Below, piece after piece: positions 1-11,695 of a stretch of 64,000 bases of DNA. How positions within the stretch are numbered: the first letter of the stretch is position 1; the number at the start of each line of letters is the position of its first letter. Source of the DNA: Nereocystis luetkeana (lineage: Eukaryota > Sar > Phaeophyceae > Laminariales > Laminariaceae); assembly GCA_031213475.1 (NCBI GenBank), contig JARUPZ010000009.1, positions 9,953,601 through 10,017,600 of the forward strand, read 5' to 3'. The position numbers and the translations under genes were made by a program. The notes beneath the pieces were generated by a model. It made no database searches. It was not told the origin of the DNA and was given only the letters and a program-made list of their open reading frames with translations.

Positions 1-440
1 GGGTTTTCACCGACCAGGTAGATGTTGCATGCACCAAGCGCGAAGCGCCGTGAGGTGTTGGGGGAGTCACATGACGGGTGAGCTATATCCTACTCAGAAC
101 AGCTTTTAAGGCGGTTTGTTTTTCTGATGGATGACAGCGTCAAATAATTCATACATTTTCTGGTGGCTATTTCCAGAGACAGCAATGGGTCTACCATGTA
201 ACCGCCTCGTGCGTGCCTTACCATACACCAGATACACACTGCGTGATACGATCATCCCGTTTTGTGCGGAGCGAAGGTTCTCTCCGCACAAAAATGATCT
301 GACTCGACTGCCAGCGGTGACGAATCCCTAAACAAAAGAAAATTAAATACGGTACGCTGATTGTCAAGCTGACATGTTGAGAGGCGTGTTTTACAGAGTC
401 GTCGCCAACCGATGCGAAGCCAAACATACATATATATATA
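1..440 (+). repeat. Family D interspersed repeat, copy 1 (5' cut by window edge)
   Basis: The window opens inside this element at the block GGTTTTCACCGACCAGG, followed by the landmarks shared by all D copies: AAGCGCGAAGCGCCGTGAGGTG, CATCCTACT(A)AGAAC, GGATGACAGC, CCAGAGACAGCAATGGG, a GTGCGGAGC...AAGGTTCT segment and a terminal TGTTTTACA block. The same order recurs at about 33742-34275 (minus), 37336, 48101-48740 (minus), 48961, 49588, 51911 and 63410. No intact reading frame is conserved between copies, so this is a non-coding mobile repeat of about 520-560 bp. The poly(G) end seen in other copies lies upstream of the window. Confidence 0.8.
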
Positions 441-563
441 TAGATATGTATATAACCAGGGGTAAACTGGGGGCAATGGCGGCGAACGTGAGGGATGGGG
501 GGGGTGTAAGGGAGCCTATGCAGTTAGCGATGGCGGGGAGGGGGGCGGGCGGGGGATGACGGC

Positions 564-587
564 GGGGGGGGGGGGGGGGGGGGGGGG
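564..587 (+). repeat. Poly(G) tract
   Basis: About 24 uninterrupted G inside a wider G-rich segment (500-600). It is one of more than a dozen long G/C homopolymers in this window and could form stacked G-quadruplexes. No family D or E terminus is recognisable beside this one. Confidence 0.9.
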
Positions 588-1239
588 TTAGGGTGAGGGA
601 GGGGCTGACGTTAAGATTAAAGTGGTGGGTACTACGTGTCGGAGGTTTGGACGGGAAGTAGGTATATCAAGCACTAGGTCGGCTGAATATAATCCATTTG
701 TCGGTATCTTCAATGCTCGGAGAGGGTGTTCGCCCAGTCTGCCCCACTACGGCAGTTCAGGCGGCTTGGTAGCCAAATGCCACTTCACGAGGCGGGTTGC
801 GCGCGTGTGTGTTTGAATCAGCATTAATCGGCCCCACCCCTCTCCTACGATATCTATCCACAGACGTTCTCCACCTCTCGTCCCACGTGAAACCAGTTTT
901 CTCGGGGTTATCATGCCACCCATAGCTCGCCTGCTACGAAGCAGCACCTGGTACCTGTTAGTGAAGTAATCTTGCTGCTTTGCCGCCGCGCGAAATGTGG
1001 AGCGTGAGCGTCCGTCACAAACAGTGGCATAAGCCCCCGAAAAATCGGGCGGTCATTGTTGTTATTTTGTCGTTCGCGCATCAAGCCACCAATCCGCCCC
1101 GCACACCATCACCGAGGGTAGCTCTCCAAGTGCTAGATAACATGGTTAGGCGCGCCGTGTGTACGAGACGAGCACAGACAGGGGGAAAGCACCGACATTA
1201 ACCCTGTTTGTACTGCTATGTACGCAAACGCATGCCTGA

Positions 1240-1284
1240 CTCACACTCCGAGTAGTTCGTCCCCAAAACGAGACTACAGCCTTA
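1240..1284. repeat. Family B MITE, truncated end
   Basis: Matches the right half of family B: a GAGTAGTTCGTCCCCAAAACG-like block followed by AGACTACAG and CTTAAC. The left half is missing, so this is a decayed solo end. Confidence 0.5.
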
Positions 1285-1964
1285 ACAAAGGGCTTTACTC
1301 CAACCCTAGAGGAAATCAGATCTAACATTCGAATGGCTTACCGTTAGTCCCTTCCTTTCGCCTCGTACATCCAGCATGTGTCAACCATTTCGTCGAATGT
1401 GGGGGCAACCGTTACTATTAATAACTGCTAACACCAACAAAAAACTAGCAGCGGAACAATTACGTGCCTGAAAGTTTTCCGCGAAGAACCCACAAGAGAA
1501 TACAAAGCACTCGCGAAATTACGAAGTACATATGAGTATGGTAACGCGAAATAAATGTGTTCGCGAACTGTTCTATCTGACCCCGGGGGCCTTGTGCCAT
1601 GCATGTTTGTGTTACATTCCGGGGACCGCCCGGAGATCAACTTCGAGACCTCCCTCCGGTCAGTCATACGTACCTGGTACATGCGAACTGCAACAAAAAA
1701 CAATCACAACTGTAAGCGATATTGATGTGATGGGTAGGTGGCTGGCGGTGCGGGAGAAGATCTTGAGATGCACCGCCAATCAGTCTCATGGCGGGGTAGC
1801 GGAAGGGGGGGTAGGGGGGGGGGGGGTAGTGGTAGTGGTAGTTGTACTGGAGTAGTATCCCGGGGACCATACAAAGTAGTGACCCGAACCAAGATTGGTT
1901 GTCCAGCATCTAGGGATATGTGTTTTGTTGGTCCATGACGGGTTGTTATTAGTATTGCCCCCCG

Positions 1965-2188
1965 TCATAGTAGTAGTAGTAGCAGTAGTAGTAGCAGCAG
2001 TGACAGTAGCCGTAGTAGTAGTAGTAGTAGCAGTAGTTGTAGCAGTACTAGTGTAAGTATGTGTAGTACTGTATTTGGTAGCAGCAGTAGTAGTAGTATT
2101 AGTAGTAGTAGTAGTAGTAGCAGCAGTAACAGTAGCAGTAGTTGTAGCAGTAGTAGTAGTAGTAGTAGTAGCAGTAGTAGTAGTAGTA

Positions 2189-2233
<45 letters not shown>

Positions 2234-2291
2234 TAGTAGCAGTAGTAGTAGCAGTAATAGGAGTAGCAGCAGTTACTAGTAGTAGTAGTGT
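1965..2291 (+). repeat. Imperfect (TAG)n microsatellite
   Basis: About 325 bp of TAG/CAG/TAC triplets with scattered substitutions. It starts right after CCCCCGTCATAG, the right-end sequence of family A MITEs (compare 13001-13015), which suggests growth from or beside a former MITE end. Long Leu/Ser/Val reading frames across it are artefacts of the triplet repeat. Confidence 0.9.
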
Positions 2292-2849
2292 AGCAGCGGC
2301 GATAGTACGAGCAAGGAAAATGGGAGGGGTGGAATAGTCAGCAGTAGCTTCTACTATTTCAGGAGGGGGGGGGGGGAAGGAGAGGAAGGCGAATTGGAGG
2401 AGGGGGAGGAAAACGAATGTAGGCGAGCACCGAAATACCGAAACAAAACTTGTCCACACAACGACCCATTGTTCCAAACCTTGCGCGAACAGCCACAATA
2501 ATACGTATACTGATGGGGATGGTCGATGTGTCATTTACAAAAACAGGAGTGCATTATCACCAGGCCGGCGTTACGGTACGGGGGAGTATTATGCCACCGC
2601 GTTTAAGACACCCCGGCCAAGTGGCTCTGAATCTCGCTCAAAATTGGAGCTTACATTTTTTCGTTGGAGCGGCGTATCAAGCAAGCCCATGGCGGTGTAT
2701 TCGCCGAAATCGATTGGCACGACAATAACCCTAATGTCTATGACACGAGTGGGATTGCGAAGCAATAGAGTACTAGTCATCCGCCTGAGTGGCTCTAAAA
2801 CGGCTGGAACGAAAGGACCTAAATGTGACCGCACCTTCGATTCGTACAG
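2292..2849. other. No gene seen
   Basis: Unique-looking sequence with a poly(G) run at about 2362-2376. No domain, RNA gene or repeat family recognised. Confidence 0.5.
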
Positions 2850-2964
2850 TATTACGCAGGACCATAATTATGAGGACCTATGGTATACATAAAAACCTAT
2901 ATATTTAACCGTTTTTAGTAACAATATTTGGTCCTATATTATTAACTATGGTCCCCCGTAGTAG
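2850..2964 (-). mobile_element. Family A MITE
   Basis: A ~110 bp near-palindrome. The left end TTACGCAGGACCATAATTA is diverged; the right end ATTAACTATGGTCCCCCGTA is canonical. The inside has ACCTATGGTATACAT, AAAACCTATATATTTAACC and AACAATATTTGGTCC, the minus orientation. It has no coding capacity, and TA flanks suggest a TA target. Confidence 0.85.
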
Positions 2965-3768
2965 TACTATTAATATACAACAACTCTGTTTGTATGTATG
3001 TACCTCGTGCGCGTGCTGTACACATACATGTAGTATGTGTTGTGTTTTGTGCCGTCGATATACCGTCACAGGGGAACAGTACAGGAGTACTCAGAACCAA
3101 ACACGATTGGTTAAAACAATGGAGTTTGTAGGTTTTAGTGCGTATGGTCGGTCCTGATCACCATGGTGCACCGTTGTCGCAGGAAGTGTACGATCAACAC
3201 GTGCTTATGTTCGTCTGGGTGCTGCTTCTTTTGATGTCACTGCAAAAAACGGTGGATACGAATGTAGCGTAGGGACGTTGAGCGCGCCCCACCCCTCCCC
3301 TTGTGTTTACCTATAAATAGTCCGATGCGCTTTAAACAGCCGCAGGCAGGCGGGGGGTGGGGGGAATACGCCACGCCACCGTTCCAGCAGTCAGCCTATT
3401 CTGCACCCCATTCGTCTGTGATTGGGAAGAAGCTACTTAGAATTCGCGTGGGATGTTCCTATTTGTTTAGTCGCCACTAGCCAGAGAGTAGTCACTGCAC
3501 GACCCCGATGCACACAAGACACATTCCTAGAAAAGTCGAGCGCGCACCACGTCACCGTCATCAGATGAAATATATACGTACGAAGGCTCCAAAAATGTTT
3601 TGCGGGGGGGGGGGAAGAACGAAGTATCCATTGAGGCGAGACGTATCTGCCACGAACGAAGTTTCCTTCTTTCTCGCTCGCCTGTGGGTTGTGTCTTCTT
3701 CTTTCTCACATCACTGCGCTTACCGGTAGACCTGGTAGATATATGAAATGTGGTGGAACGTTATAAGG
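2965..3768. other. No gene seen
   Basis: Holds only short chance frames and two G-rich runs (near 3350-3363 and 3602-3613). No feature supported. Confidence 0.5.
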
Positions 3769-3782
3769 TCTCTCTCTCTCTC

Positions 3783-3873
<91 letters not shown>
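3769..3873 (+). repeat. (CT)n microsatellite
   Basis: About 105 bp of TC dinucleotides with a single CC interruption near 3792. A pure polypyrimidine strand and mirror repeat able to form H-DNA. Confidence 0.95.
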
Positions 3874-3879
<6 letters not shown>

Positions 3880-4250
3880 TCTACTTTACCAATGACTCCG
3901 AGGAACGAAAGCCCCCCGCAGTTATCTAAGTATCAAATTATCAAAATATCTAATTCTCCCACCCACCACCCGCCTTGCTACCTACTACCCCCACCGTAGT
4001 GGCAACCAAACACTGCCGCCCTCGATGGGCAGAACTAACGGTCCAACGTCAAGAACACGCACACCCGCGATTTCATCATTGACAACCTCGATCTCGCTTT
4101 TTCGGAAGGGAGTCAGATGGGGCGGGGTTTCACAGTCAGAGATAAGCTGTTGTTTTGTTTTGCTTCATTTCGTTTATTTGTTCATCGCTTTTTTTTTATG
4201 CTCGCCATTCGTTTCTCTCTCCCTCGTTCGTGTACTACAATAAATCACAG

Positions 4251-4376
4251 TATCACGGGGGAAACATAGTAGTAAATACCTGGTTGGTCCCACGGCACAC
4301 ACAAACCGATATGTTTCCCTACTTTTACTATTATTAACAATAATATGTCTTTTTTACTATGGCCCCCAGGAATAGT
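4251..4376 (-). mobile_element. Family A MITE, degenerate
   Basis: Both termini are recognisable (TATCACGGGGGAAACATAGTA and TTTACTATGGCCCCCAGGAATAG), and the middle keeps ACACACAAACC and TTTTACTATTATTAACAATA. More diverged than most copies, so probably older. Confidence 0.6.
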
Positions 4377-4384
4377 AGTCGTGG

Positions 4385-4500
4385 TTCCGATTCGTGGCCA
4401 CATGTGCTGCAGGCTCTTACCCCTCGTCCCCGCTACGGCCTTGCCTTGGGTGTGCCCATCGCGAGAAGGCTACAACCCTTTCTTGCCCTCTTCAACCTGT
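4385..4500 (-). repeat. Possible SINE F body fragment
   Basis: Resembles the reverse complement of the SINE F body: CACATGTGCTGCAGGCTCTT, CCCCGCTACGG, ATCGCGAGAAGGCT and CTTTCTTGCCCTC in the same order as 19305-19395, without the tRNA-like head. Divergence is high. Confidence 0.35.
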
Positions 4501-6350
4501 TTGTGTTGCATTTCATACACCAGCGAAGAATAACTACAATAGCAAAAACATGATGAACGCCCTGAAGAACGTAAAACAAAACGCGCGCACACCTCCCCGC
4601 CAGCAAGTATGGTTACGTACGTACGTACGTACTATAAGTTGATATCGTGCCGTCCTTTTCGTCAGTGGTACGAGTATCTACATCTACATGGTGTTTGCAT
4701 CGGCATCACCACCACGTTGTCGATCAAACACACACAGCTCGCGAAACAGACAGCAGGAAATATGTGGCATTTCGGTGCATTCATGTAGGTCTACAGCAGT
4801 AGTAGTAGCCGCTCTGCTGCAGTGTATTGACCGTCTCCTACATAATAAGCACCGTATTTTGTTTTTGTGCTACGTCGTACCATGGAATAACGAAAGTGCA
4901 AAATATGTCACGCGAGTGCTGCGGTATGCAACAGACAGCAGCAGTGCTTGGTATAGTATCCAACGCCACATACATACATGTTATACATACGTACCTACAC
5001 GAACGGGGATACGGTACGTACCCTTTCCGCTTCGAGTACCAGTACCTGAACAAGATATATATATATATATATATATATCGATTGTTTTTCAACTCCTTAT
5101 TGTTAGCCGTTCTTTTTAATATTTTAGTTTGTTCCGCTCAACCATTTCGCGTTGGCGTGCCTGCTGTGCCCTGCGTACCCAGACTGAGCTTTCGCTTGCT
5201 TCGGTCTCGCGGCCTCCCACTTTTGATGGTGCTGTGGTCTAAGGAAGTGCATGCAACCCCTCAGCAACCAGCTTTACAGTAACCAGCGAGTCACCCACCC
5301 AGTTTATTTCCGTTTGTCATGCTTCGAGGGAAACCCAAGTTGGAACTGGAGTACGAGGGCAAGAGGCTGAGCAGAGCACGCGGGGGGGGCGAGACTAACA
5401 TCGATTGTCGAGTGGGGGTGAAATTTGAATCAGGCTGGGTGGTAAAGACACTCGTTAGACTAATACAATGTCATATGGAGACGTTACAGACGAGCGACAG
5501 GATGACGGAGAGTATATCAAGGTCTAGAGCCGAAGGCAGGTGGCGAAACTCATTGTAGACCTTGCGAAGTACAGTAGGATTGCTGTGAAAATATCACGAA
5601 AACAACACAGCTTCCTTGCCTCTGTTTCTTGAGGGTCGTCTTTTCTTCCCACTGCCTCGATCGAGTGATCAAGAATAGAGACCGCATGGTTTTGTAGGAC
5701 TGCCTCGTAGCTTTTGGTAGGAGCTGTATCTGGTAGTACCAGGGAGTGCTCTGTGGGTGTCCCTGAGATGGCGTGGTAGCAGAGGCTAACGCTAGAGCTA
5801 ATGGACACTCGGGCTGGTGCTGATGCACTTGGTGATAGTAGAAGTAAATAAGAAGCATGCGCATTCAACCATGGGACCATAACCTGGATTCTACGTGGGT
5901 GCCGTAAGGGGCAGCGAGTTGTGACGGCGCGTGGGTTGTCTCCTGTACCATAACGTCTAAAAGTATGGACTGCCATCCTCTGCCACAACGTATATCCCTA
6001 CTGGGACCTCGTCCTATGCCACCATTCAGTACAACGCCCTGATGCTCTGGTATTGAAGAAGGCTAGTCCAGCCGCAATGTTCCACGAGGTTCCGGCTCAA
6101 CTACCGAAGAGTCATAGCCTGGTCTGCGTATTGTACGGCCTAGGTTCCCCTTGATGTATTTATACAGCCGAAGGCTGTATCCTTAGCACAGTAGATCTGC
6201 TTATCACTACTGCTACCATTGCTAGGTGCGACTAGTAAATACCTGCGCCGACTAATGACTACGACCCACCCCACCCAATGAAGGAGCGAGCATAGTTTCG
6301 GATCATTCCTGACGACAATCCGTACTCGATAGAATGGATGGAATGGATGG
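4501..6350. other. No gene recognised; short microsatellites
   Basis: Contains (ACGT)n at about 4615-4632 and (TA)n at 5056-5078. A minus-strand frame at 5550-5864 has ordinary amino-acid composition but no recognisable domain and overlaps another long frame. I cannot support a gene. Confidence 0.4.
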
Positions 6351-6352
6351 AA

Positions 6353-6690
6353 TGGCCAACGATCACCAGCACGTTTTTTCCACGCGATACAAACTTGACT
6401 AGAGAGCCGGCCATGGCCAACGATTACGAACACCTGTTGGAACCAATGTAAAGCCGTCTAAATTACCGACCACGACTAACGATCATCACTGCTTGGGGGG
6501 GAGTGATGGAAACTTGTCTCAAGTACCGACCGTGTCTGTCGATCATCAGTATTTGTTGGAAGCGGTAGAAACTTGACTACTGTAGAGTATCGATGATTTC
6601 GAACTATCACCAGCGCTTGTTGGAAGGTATTGGTACTGAATCTCGACAACAGTGACGGCCACGACTAAGGATCACCAACCCTCGCCGGAA
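6353..6690 (+). repeat. Degenerate ~62 bp tandem repeat
   Basis: Six diverged units are each anchored by a motif like ACGAYCAYCA...TTGTTGGA: GGCCAACGATCACCAGCACG (6353), GGCCAACGATTACGAACACC (6416), CGACTAACGATCATCACTGC (~6473), CTGTCGATCATCAGTATTTG (~6535), CGAACTATCACCAGCGCTTG (~6599) and CGACTAAGGATCACCAACCC (~6663). Spacing is about 55-66 bp, with AAACTTG and ACCGACC between anchors. An ageing minisatellite with no coding signal. Confidence 0.6.
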
Positions 6691-7144
6691 CAAACCCAAA
6701 TCCACGACAAAAACCGATCCTCGAGAAGCTGCCGACGATCGCTTTGTGTGGGGAAACAAATACCCGGGTATGATCTCTTCGCCAAGAGCGATCGATTCGC
6801 CGGTAGTCTCTCCTCGCAATTGCGAGAGCGTTTTTGCCCGTGTTGTTGACGTGTGCGTTGCTACGGCTGACTGGCGCTGCTGGAGGGAGGGGGCACCCCC
6901 GATTTCACTACCGCGGCCGGGTCACTCGAATGACCTCTGTTCCTCAACAAAAGTCTGGATTTAAGTCATAGAGATGTGGTATGGCGTGTTTACCAGCGCG
7001 TAGCTGGTGTATACGCACTCAGACCCACTTGCCGATGACCGGTCAAGATACAGCCTGGATTTGAGGTGAACGCTTAAGTCGCTGTGAGGCAAACTTGTAT
7101 GAACGCTTCAATAAAAGAGACAAGATAGTGTTGGCGACTCCGGG

Positions 7145-8815
7145 CCAATGTTGATTAATGTATGTGCTCAAAAGCGAGGCTGATGCTGATGAGCAGAAGA
7201 AGAGTTGCCTGCGACCGTTAGTGCTCCAATGCTGTCACAGTTGGTGCGTACAGAGCTGAAGTCCTTGAAGGTCAATTCATTGAGGAAATTCGACAGATAC
7301 CCCGCCTCTTTTGCTCCAAAACTCAGAGCGTTGAGTTCCTATTCAACAGTGGATTGCGCGATTCGCGATTGCGTCTTGGAACCGAAGCTGACGGGTCCTC
7401 CATTTAGGAAGAAGATCGTCCCCGTGGTTGACTTGCGTGTGCCGGGGTTGGCTGCGAACGAAGCATCGGTAAATCCGAGTAGCCGGAACTGCCCCTTCTT
7501 GTACGTGATGGGAAGACCAGGATGACCTTTCAGGTACCTAAGGACATGCTTGGCTGCGGTCATGTGTGCTTGCGCCGGGTTGCTGCATGCCCTCGTGAGC
7601 TGGTTGACCGCGTAGCACATGTCGTAGCGAGTGCACTGTGTTAGGTGCAGTACCGATCCCACAATGGCTTGGTAGAGCTTTGCAGCTGTTGCGCCTAGTA
7701 GTAGTGCCTCCTCTGGTTGCGTGTTGGATAGCTCTGACCCATACCCGGGCGTATGTACAGGATTGCAGCCCTTCATCCCAAACCTCTCGAGGATGTTTTC
7801 GACGTAGTCTTTCATTGTAATGGAGAGAGTTCCTTGGTCGTAGTCGCGAGTGACCGTCATGCCGAGTATAAGGCTGACTTCGCCCATGTCGGACATGGCA
7901 AAGCGGTCAGTTAGGGCCTTTTTCAAGCGTCCCACCACGCTCTCGTCCTTCCCAGTGATCAGTATGTCGTCAACATACAGAGTCAGAAGTACCAGGGTGC
8001 CCCCGCTTCCGTGCGTGTAAAACACAGGGGTCGGATTGCGTAGGCCTGAAGCCGACTGTAAGCATTTCTGCGTTGATCGTGTCGTACCATAGGACAGGAG
8101 ACTGGGCCAAGCCATACAGGCTTCTCTTCAGCTTGTAGATCATTGGTTCGCCGGTTGTGGAGTCTTGGACGTCTTGTCCTGGGGCGGTCCTGACGTGCAC
8201 GTCACGGCCTTGGATCTTGGACTGTAGAAAGGCCACTTGCACGTCCAGCTGCCATACCGGCCACCCATGTTCGCATGCGATTGCAAGTATCATGCGGATG
8301 CTTCCGACACGGCATACGGGTGCGTATGACTTCCCGTAGTCAATGGCTGGTTCTTGGACATAACCTTGAACGACCAGTCGAGTTTTTGACCCGTCCGTCT
8401 GTTTTATGCTTGAAGAAAAATCGGGATTCGATGATCTTGTTGTCCTTGGGCACGCTGGTGATTGGAACTAACTCGTACACTTGATGTTCCGTGAGGCTGT
8501 TCATTTCCTTGTCAATGGCGCTCTTCCACTCCTTGTGCTCCGGAGATTTGATCGCATCAGTATGCGTGCGAGGAGTTTGAACAATCCGTTTCATTAACAA
8601 CATGTTGTGTGTGCAGCGTATCGAGTATAACCCCTGTCGTATGGCCGCGCATATCGCGAGAAGCAGAAAGCCACGAAAGCGTAAGACCTGCGAACATCGG
8701 GCGGACAATCGGCCGAGTGGTCCTAGTGCGTCTGAAAACGTAGGCCCTGCGAGTGACCGCGTCCCCCCCACGCCCTGCCGTAGCGGGGATCGGCTCTCGG
8801 TTCACAACCGGCAAT
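7145..8815 (-). pseudogene. Ty1/Copia reverse transcriptase-RNase H region, frameshifted
   Basis: Reading the minus strand, the order is that of Copia pol: a linker, the RT entry segment with EWKSAIDKEMNSL, the palm motif VWQLDVQVAFLQ, LKRSLYGLAQ, the catalytic LYVDDILITG (about 7966-7995), SDMGEVSLILGM, then the RNase H region with LTQCTRYDMCYAVNQL and FTDASFAANPGTRKSTTG. The frame breaks near 8300-8390 and again near 8040, and an in-frame TAG lies at 7339-7341 just before ELNALS. Integrase, gag and LTRs were not found. It encoded the copying enzyme of an LTR retrotransposon and is now dead. A second, worse-decayed copy follows at 9375-11180 in the same orientation. Confidence 0.9.
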
Positions 8816-8824
8816 TCTTCACGA

Positions 8825-9078
8825 AGCGTTCTACGATAGAGGAATCACATGTGGGGGGAAACACATTTTGAGCCACCACGTCCTCCTTACCGGGCGGCAG
8901 TTGAGGGACGGGTATGTCACTTGTACGCTACAGTATTGGGCATACTGCGTACGTGGACGTACGAGATGCGTGTAGCGTTAGTCATATTCATATGTTCGTC
9001 CCCGTTCCATTCGAAATTACTATACCTATATAGGAGCCTCATAGAAAGTAGGGTGAACCTCGATCGTAGAACGCCTCC
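8825..9078. mobile_element. Family C2 MITE
   Basis: Terminal inverted repeats GCGTTCTACGATAGAGG (left) and CCTCGATCGTAGAACGCC (right), about 254 bp apart. The inside (GAGCCACCACGTCC, ACCGGGCGG) matches the element at 32583-32882 rather than the main C family, so this is a subfamily sharing ends but not core. It lies directly upstream of the first Copia pseudogene. Confidence 0.7.
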
Positions 9079-9253
9079 CACGATCTCGATCGAGAGCCGG
9101 TGCTGCTGCTTGTTGAGCAACTTGACTCCCATATCCACGGGCTGATTCTCTATGGGGGGGGGGGGGGTGTAGGGGATGCTCGCGGGTCCCTCCTTGATGA
9201 TTTCGCGGATTTTTCAAGGGCCTCGAAGCCATGTATGTGCTCAGCACGCGAGC

Positions 9254-9370
9254 TATTACGGGGGGGCATAGTTAATAGGACCAAATCATGTTAGTAAAAA
9301 TGATTAAATATATACCAGGTAGGCTTTTATTTGTACCATAGGTCCTGTTAACTATGGTCCCCCGAAATAG
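9254..9370 (+). mobile_element. Family A MITE
   Basis: Ends TATTACGGGGGGGCATAGTTAA and TTAACTATGGTCCCCCGAAATA enclose a plus-orientation core (CATGTTAGTAAAAATGATTAAATATATA, then GGCTTTTATTTGTACCATAGG), with an extra CCAGGTA insertion. It separates the two Copia pseudogenes. Confidence 0.9.
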
Positions 9371-9374
9371 AGGC

Positions 9375-11180
9375 CTGATTTTCGGGTCCATGTAGTGCCG
9401 ACGCCTTTGACGATGGGGAGCAGGATGCACTTGAAACCCTCCTTGGAGTCCACCTCTGTCATCACGCTCTGGCAAACACTGTCTCTTTCGCTCCCAATGT
9501 TCCCGCCACAAGCTCCGCTTCCTTGGTCGACTGGGCAGATAGCCCTTACATGCCCACCATGAAGCTTACGAGGTCGTTGCACATCATCACTACGTATGTA
9601 TGATGGAGTTGACTTCCCGCGGTCTGGGTCGTTCCTCCAGTTGGCGTCGGAGTATACCCCTTCTGGTATGTGCAGGTGATGCCGAAGGGTACCGTCCGGG
9701 CTAGACGCTGAAGAAGATGCGTGGCCGCTCGCATGTGCACTTCTGAGGGTTCGGAAATGGCCCTCGCCGGCTGGCCTACCTTGTACGAGATACCGTAGCG
9801 AATCACGTGGATCATATACATGGCGCAGCCGACAATAGCTTGAAATCGCCGCTTTGCTTTCCCGACCAGGAGGCTCTAATCCGATTGCGCCAGGGACAGC
9901 TCCTTGCCGTACCCCGGTATCCCCAACGGCCTGCAGTCTTGTATGCCGGACTTTATGGGCAGTCCCCTGGTGCAGCCCTCCCGGGTGATGGCGGGCGATC
10001 TTGCTTCGGTGAAAGCGTGACGTACACCACCAGCATCAGCGACGCGTCGCCAATATCGGACATCTCGAAGCGGCTGATCGGATTTCCCTCGAGCGTGTCG
10101 AGCGTGGCGTCGCGGCCGCCCGCCAGCAGCACGTCGTCGACCTGAAGAGCAAGGGCGGCCGCCAAGGAGCCGCCCGTAGCGAGTCCCCGTTTTGTCGTGG
10201 TCATCGCGGTGAAGTTGCAGACACACGGGTCGCTGTCCCGGGGTTTCCGACCCGATTCCCACGAGGGAGGTGTCAATGGTTCCATGCAAGTTCTTGAGGT
10301 TCTTGTTCAGGCCAAAAATCCAACTTGAACATCTTGATGACCAGAGGAGCTCCCGTGTCCTCGTTCTGGATCTCGACTCCAGGTGCCATGTTAACCCACA
10401 CCTTCTCCTCGACGTCGGAATAAAGAGCCGATGAGCAAACGTCCAGCTGCCGAACCGTCCACCCCTTCTCGGCCGCCGTAGCGAGTACCGTGCGGATGCT
10501 CGGAGGGAACTTTCCTCCACAGTTGTGCCCCCTCACGTGGTGGTCTACAATCGGAGTTTCTCCGCTGTGTTCTGGGCGGTTGTTCCTGGTCGTAGCGCTG
10601 AAGAGGCGTTGCTTCTCGTCCCTGCTGACGGCACCTGGTTTCCGAGGCGGTGCTCCACCTAGGTCTGAGGCCATTCCTCCATCGGACACTTCTTGATGCC
10701 CATTTCCACCACCGGCTCCCGGCGTAGGTCCGTCGCCGTCATCCCTCGATGGTTGTTGTCCGCAGACGCCGTCCGCCTGTGCTTCCGGTGTCTCTTCTCC
10801 GGCCAGCGCATCTGCTTGAGTTTCCAGACGGATGTTCGCCAGAATTTCGGCTATTGCCGGGTCACGCGGTCACAGGGTGGAGGCGGTGGGGTCCTACGGT
10901 CACGTCGCCGTTAAACTGTATGCGTGATGTGTGCTCTCGTACGCCTCGCAGTACAGTATGTCGCCGTCCTCTACTCCGTTGTTAAAAGCTGGTTATGCCG
11001 ACGTTGTCCATCTCGCCGACGTTGTCCACTTCGCCGATGCTGTCCGTCTCGTTGGTCGTTGGTGGCACCACCTTCGACGGCTTCGCTATCACCTGCGCTC
11101 CACCACAGTGTGTGCTGTTGCGGTATTCATGCTGTGTTCGTTGCTCTTCGGGTTTTACCCGCAGAGCATGCCCTCCCAAT
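9375..11180 (-). pseudogene. Second Ty1/Copia pol remnant, heavily decayed
   Basis: The minus strand carries a Pro/Gly-rich linker (~10600-11180) ending in IAKPSKVVPPT-like sequence, then TIRTVLATAAEKGW and VRQLDV (RT entry and palm), then LQVDDVLLAG near 10130, where the usual YVDD tyrosine is Gln. FEMSDIGDASLML and the RNase H approach with PSEVHMRAATHLLQRL (near 9700-9760) follow. These pieces lie in different frames, so several indels have accumulated. The far end is cut near the family A MITE at 9254-9370. It is homologous to, but more diverged than, the copy at 7145-8815. Confidence 0.8.
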
Positions 11181-11449
11181 GTCTGTCCTTCAGGTTATTC
11201 GACTGACGGGGGTCTTTTCCGACGGAAGAAGTAGACTACATAGGGCATGCCCAATCGTTTGGTTTTACAACAGTGTGTCATATTTGTGGCATTCTCAGGC
11301 CAGGGGATATTTCGCTCATTCGGTCAATGAAGCTTGCGTGTTTTCTCGAAAACCCGACTTTGATGAGCGATTTACACTTTTAGGTGCATACGTCCGTGAT
11401 GGCCATGACATTCAGGATAAAATATCAAAGAACGACATCGGAGAAAGTT

Positions 11450-11512
11450 GAACCCCAGGTTGCGCTGTTTGAGATACACCTTACTCGGCGCTGACTGCTA
11501 GCTCACTCAGCT
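11450..11512 (-). repeat. Possible family N (tRNA-like) fragment
   Basis: On the minus strand the order GAGCTAGCAGTCAGCGCCGAG then AAGGTGTATCTC resembles the two copies at 31440-31925 (GCTATCAGTCAGC...AAGGTGTGCATCT). Only one short block is conserved. Confidence 0.3.
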
Positions 11513-11580
11513 GGTAGACTGTATCTCGGATATATATGTACATAGGTCTCTTCTCACAAAATGAAGGTGCGTCACCACCC

Positions 11581-11695
11581 TACTACGGGGGACCATGGTG
11601 AATAGTACCTATCGTACATACAAAAACCTATATATACGTTTCCTCCATTGTTATTAGCAATATGTGGTTCAATTTACTATGGTCCCCCGTAATAG
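11581..11695 (-). mobile_element. Family A MITE
   Basis: Starts TACTACGGGGGACCATGGTGAATAG and ends TTTACTATGGTCCCCCGTAATA, with a minus-orientation core (CATACAAAAACCTATATATACG, TTATTAGCAATATGTGGTTC). Flanks are TA-containing. Confidence 0.9.

Larger units (their letters stand above)
441..1964. other. No gene seen; G-rich stretch
   Basis: I see no supported gene here. The stretch holds a G-rich tract, a family B MITE end and, at 1806-1850, G-rich/GTGGTA repeats running toward the TAG microsatellite. The open frames are short and look like chance. Confidence 0.6.

Noticed and set aside
1965..2534. 189-codon poly-Leu/Thr frame
   Set aside because: Repeat artefact over the imperfect TAG microsatellite.
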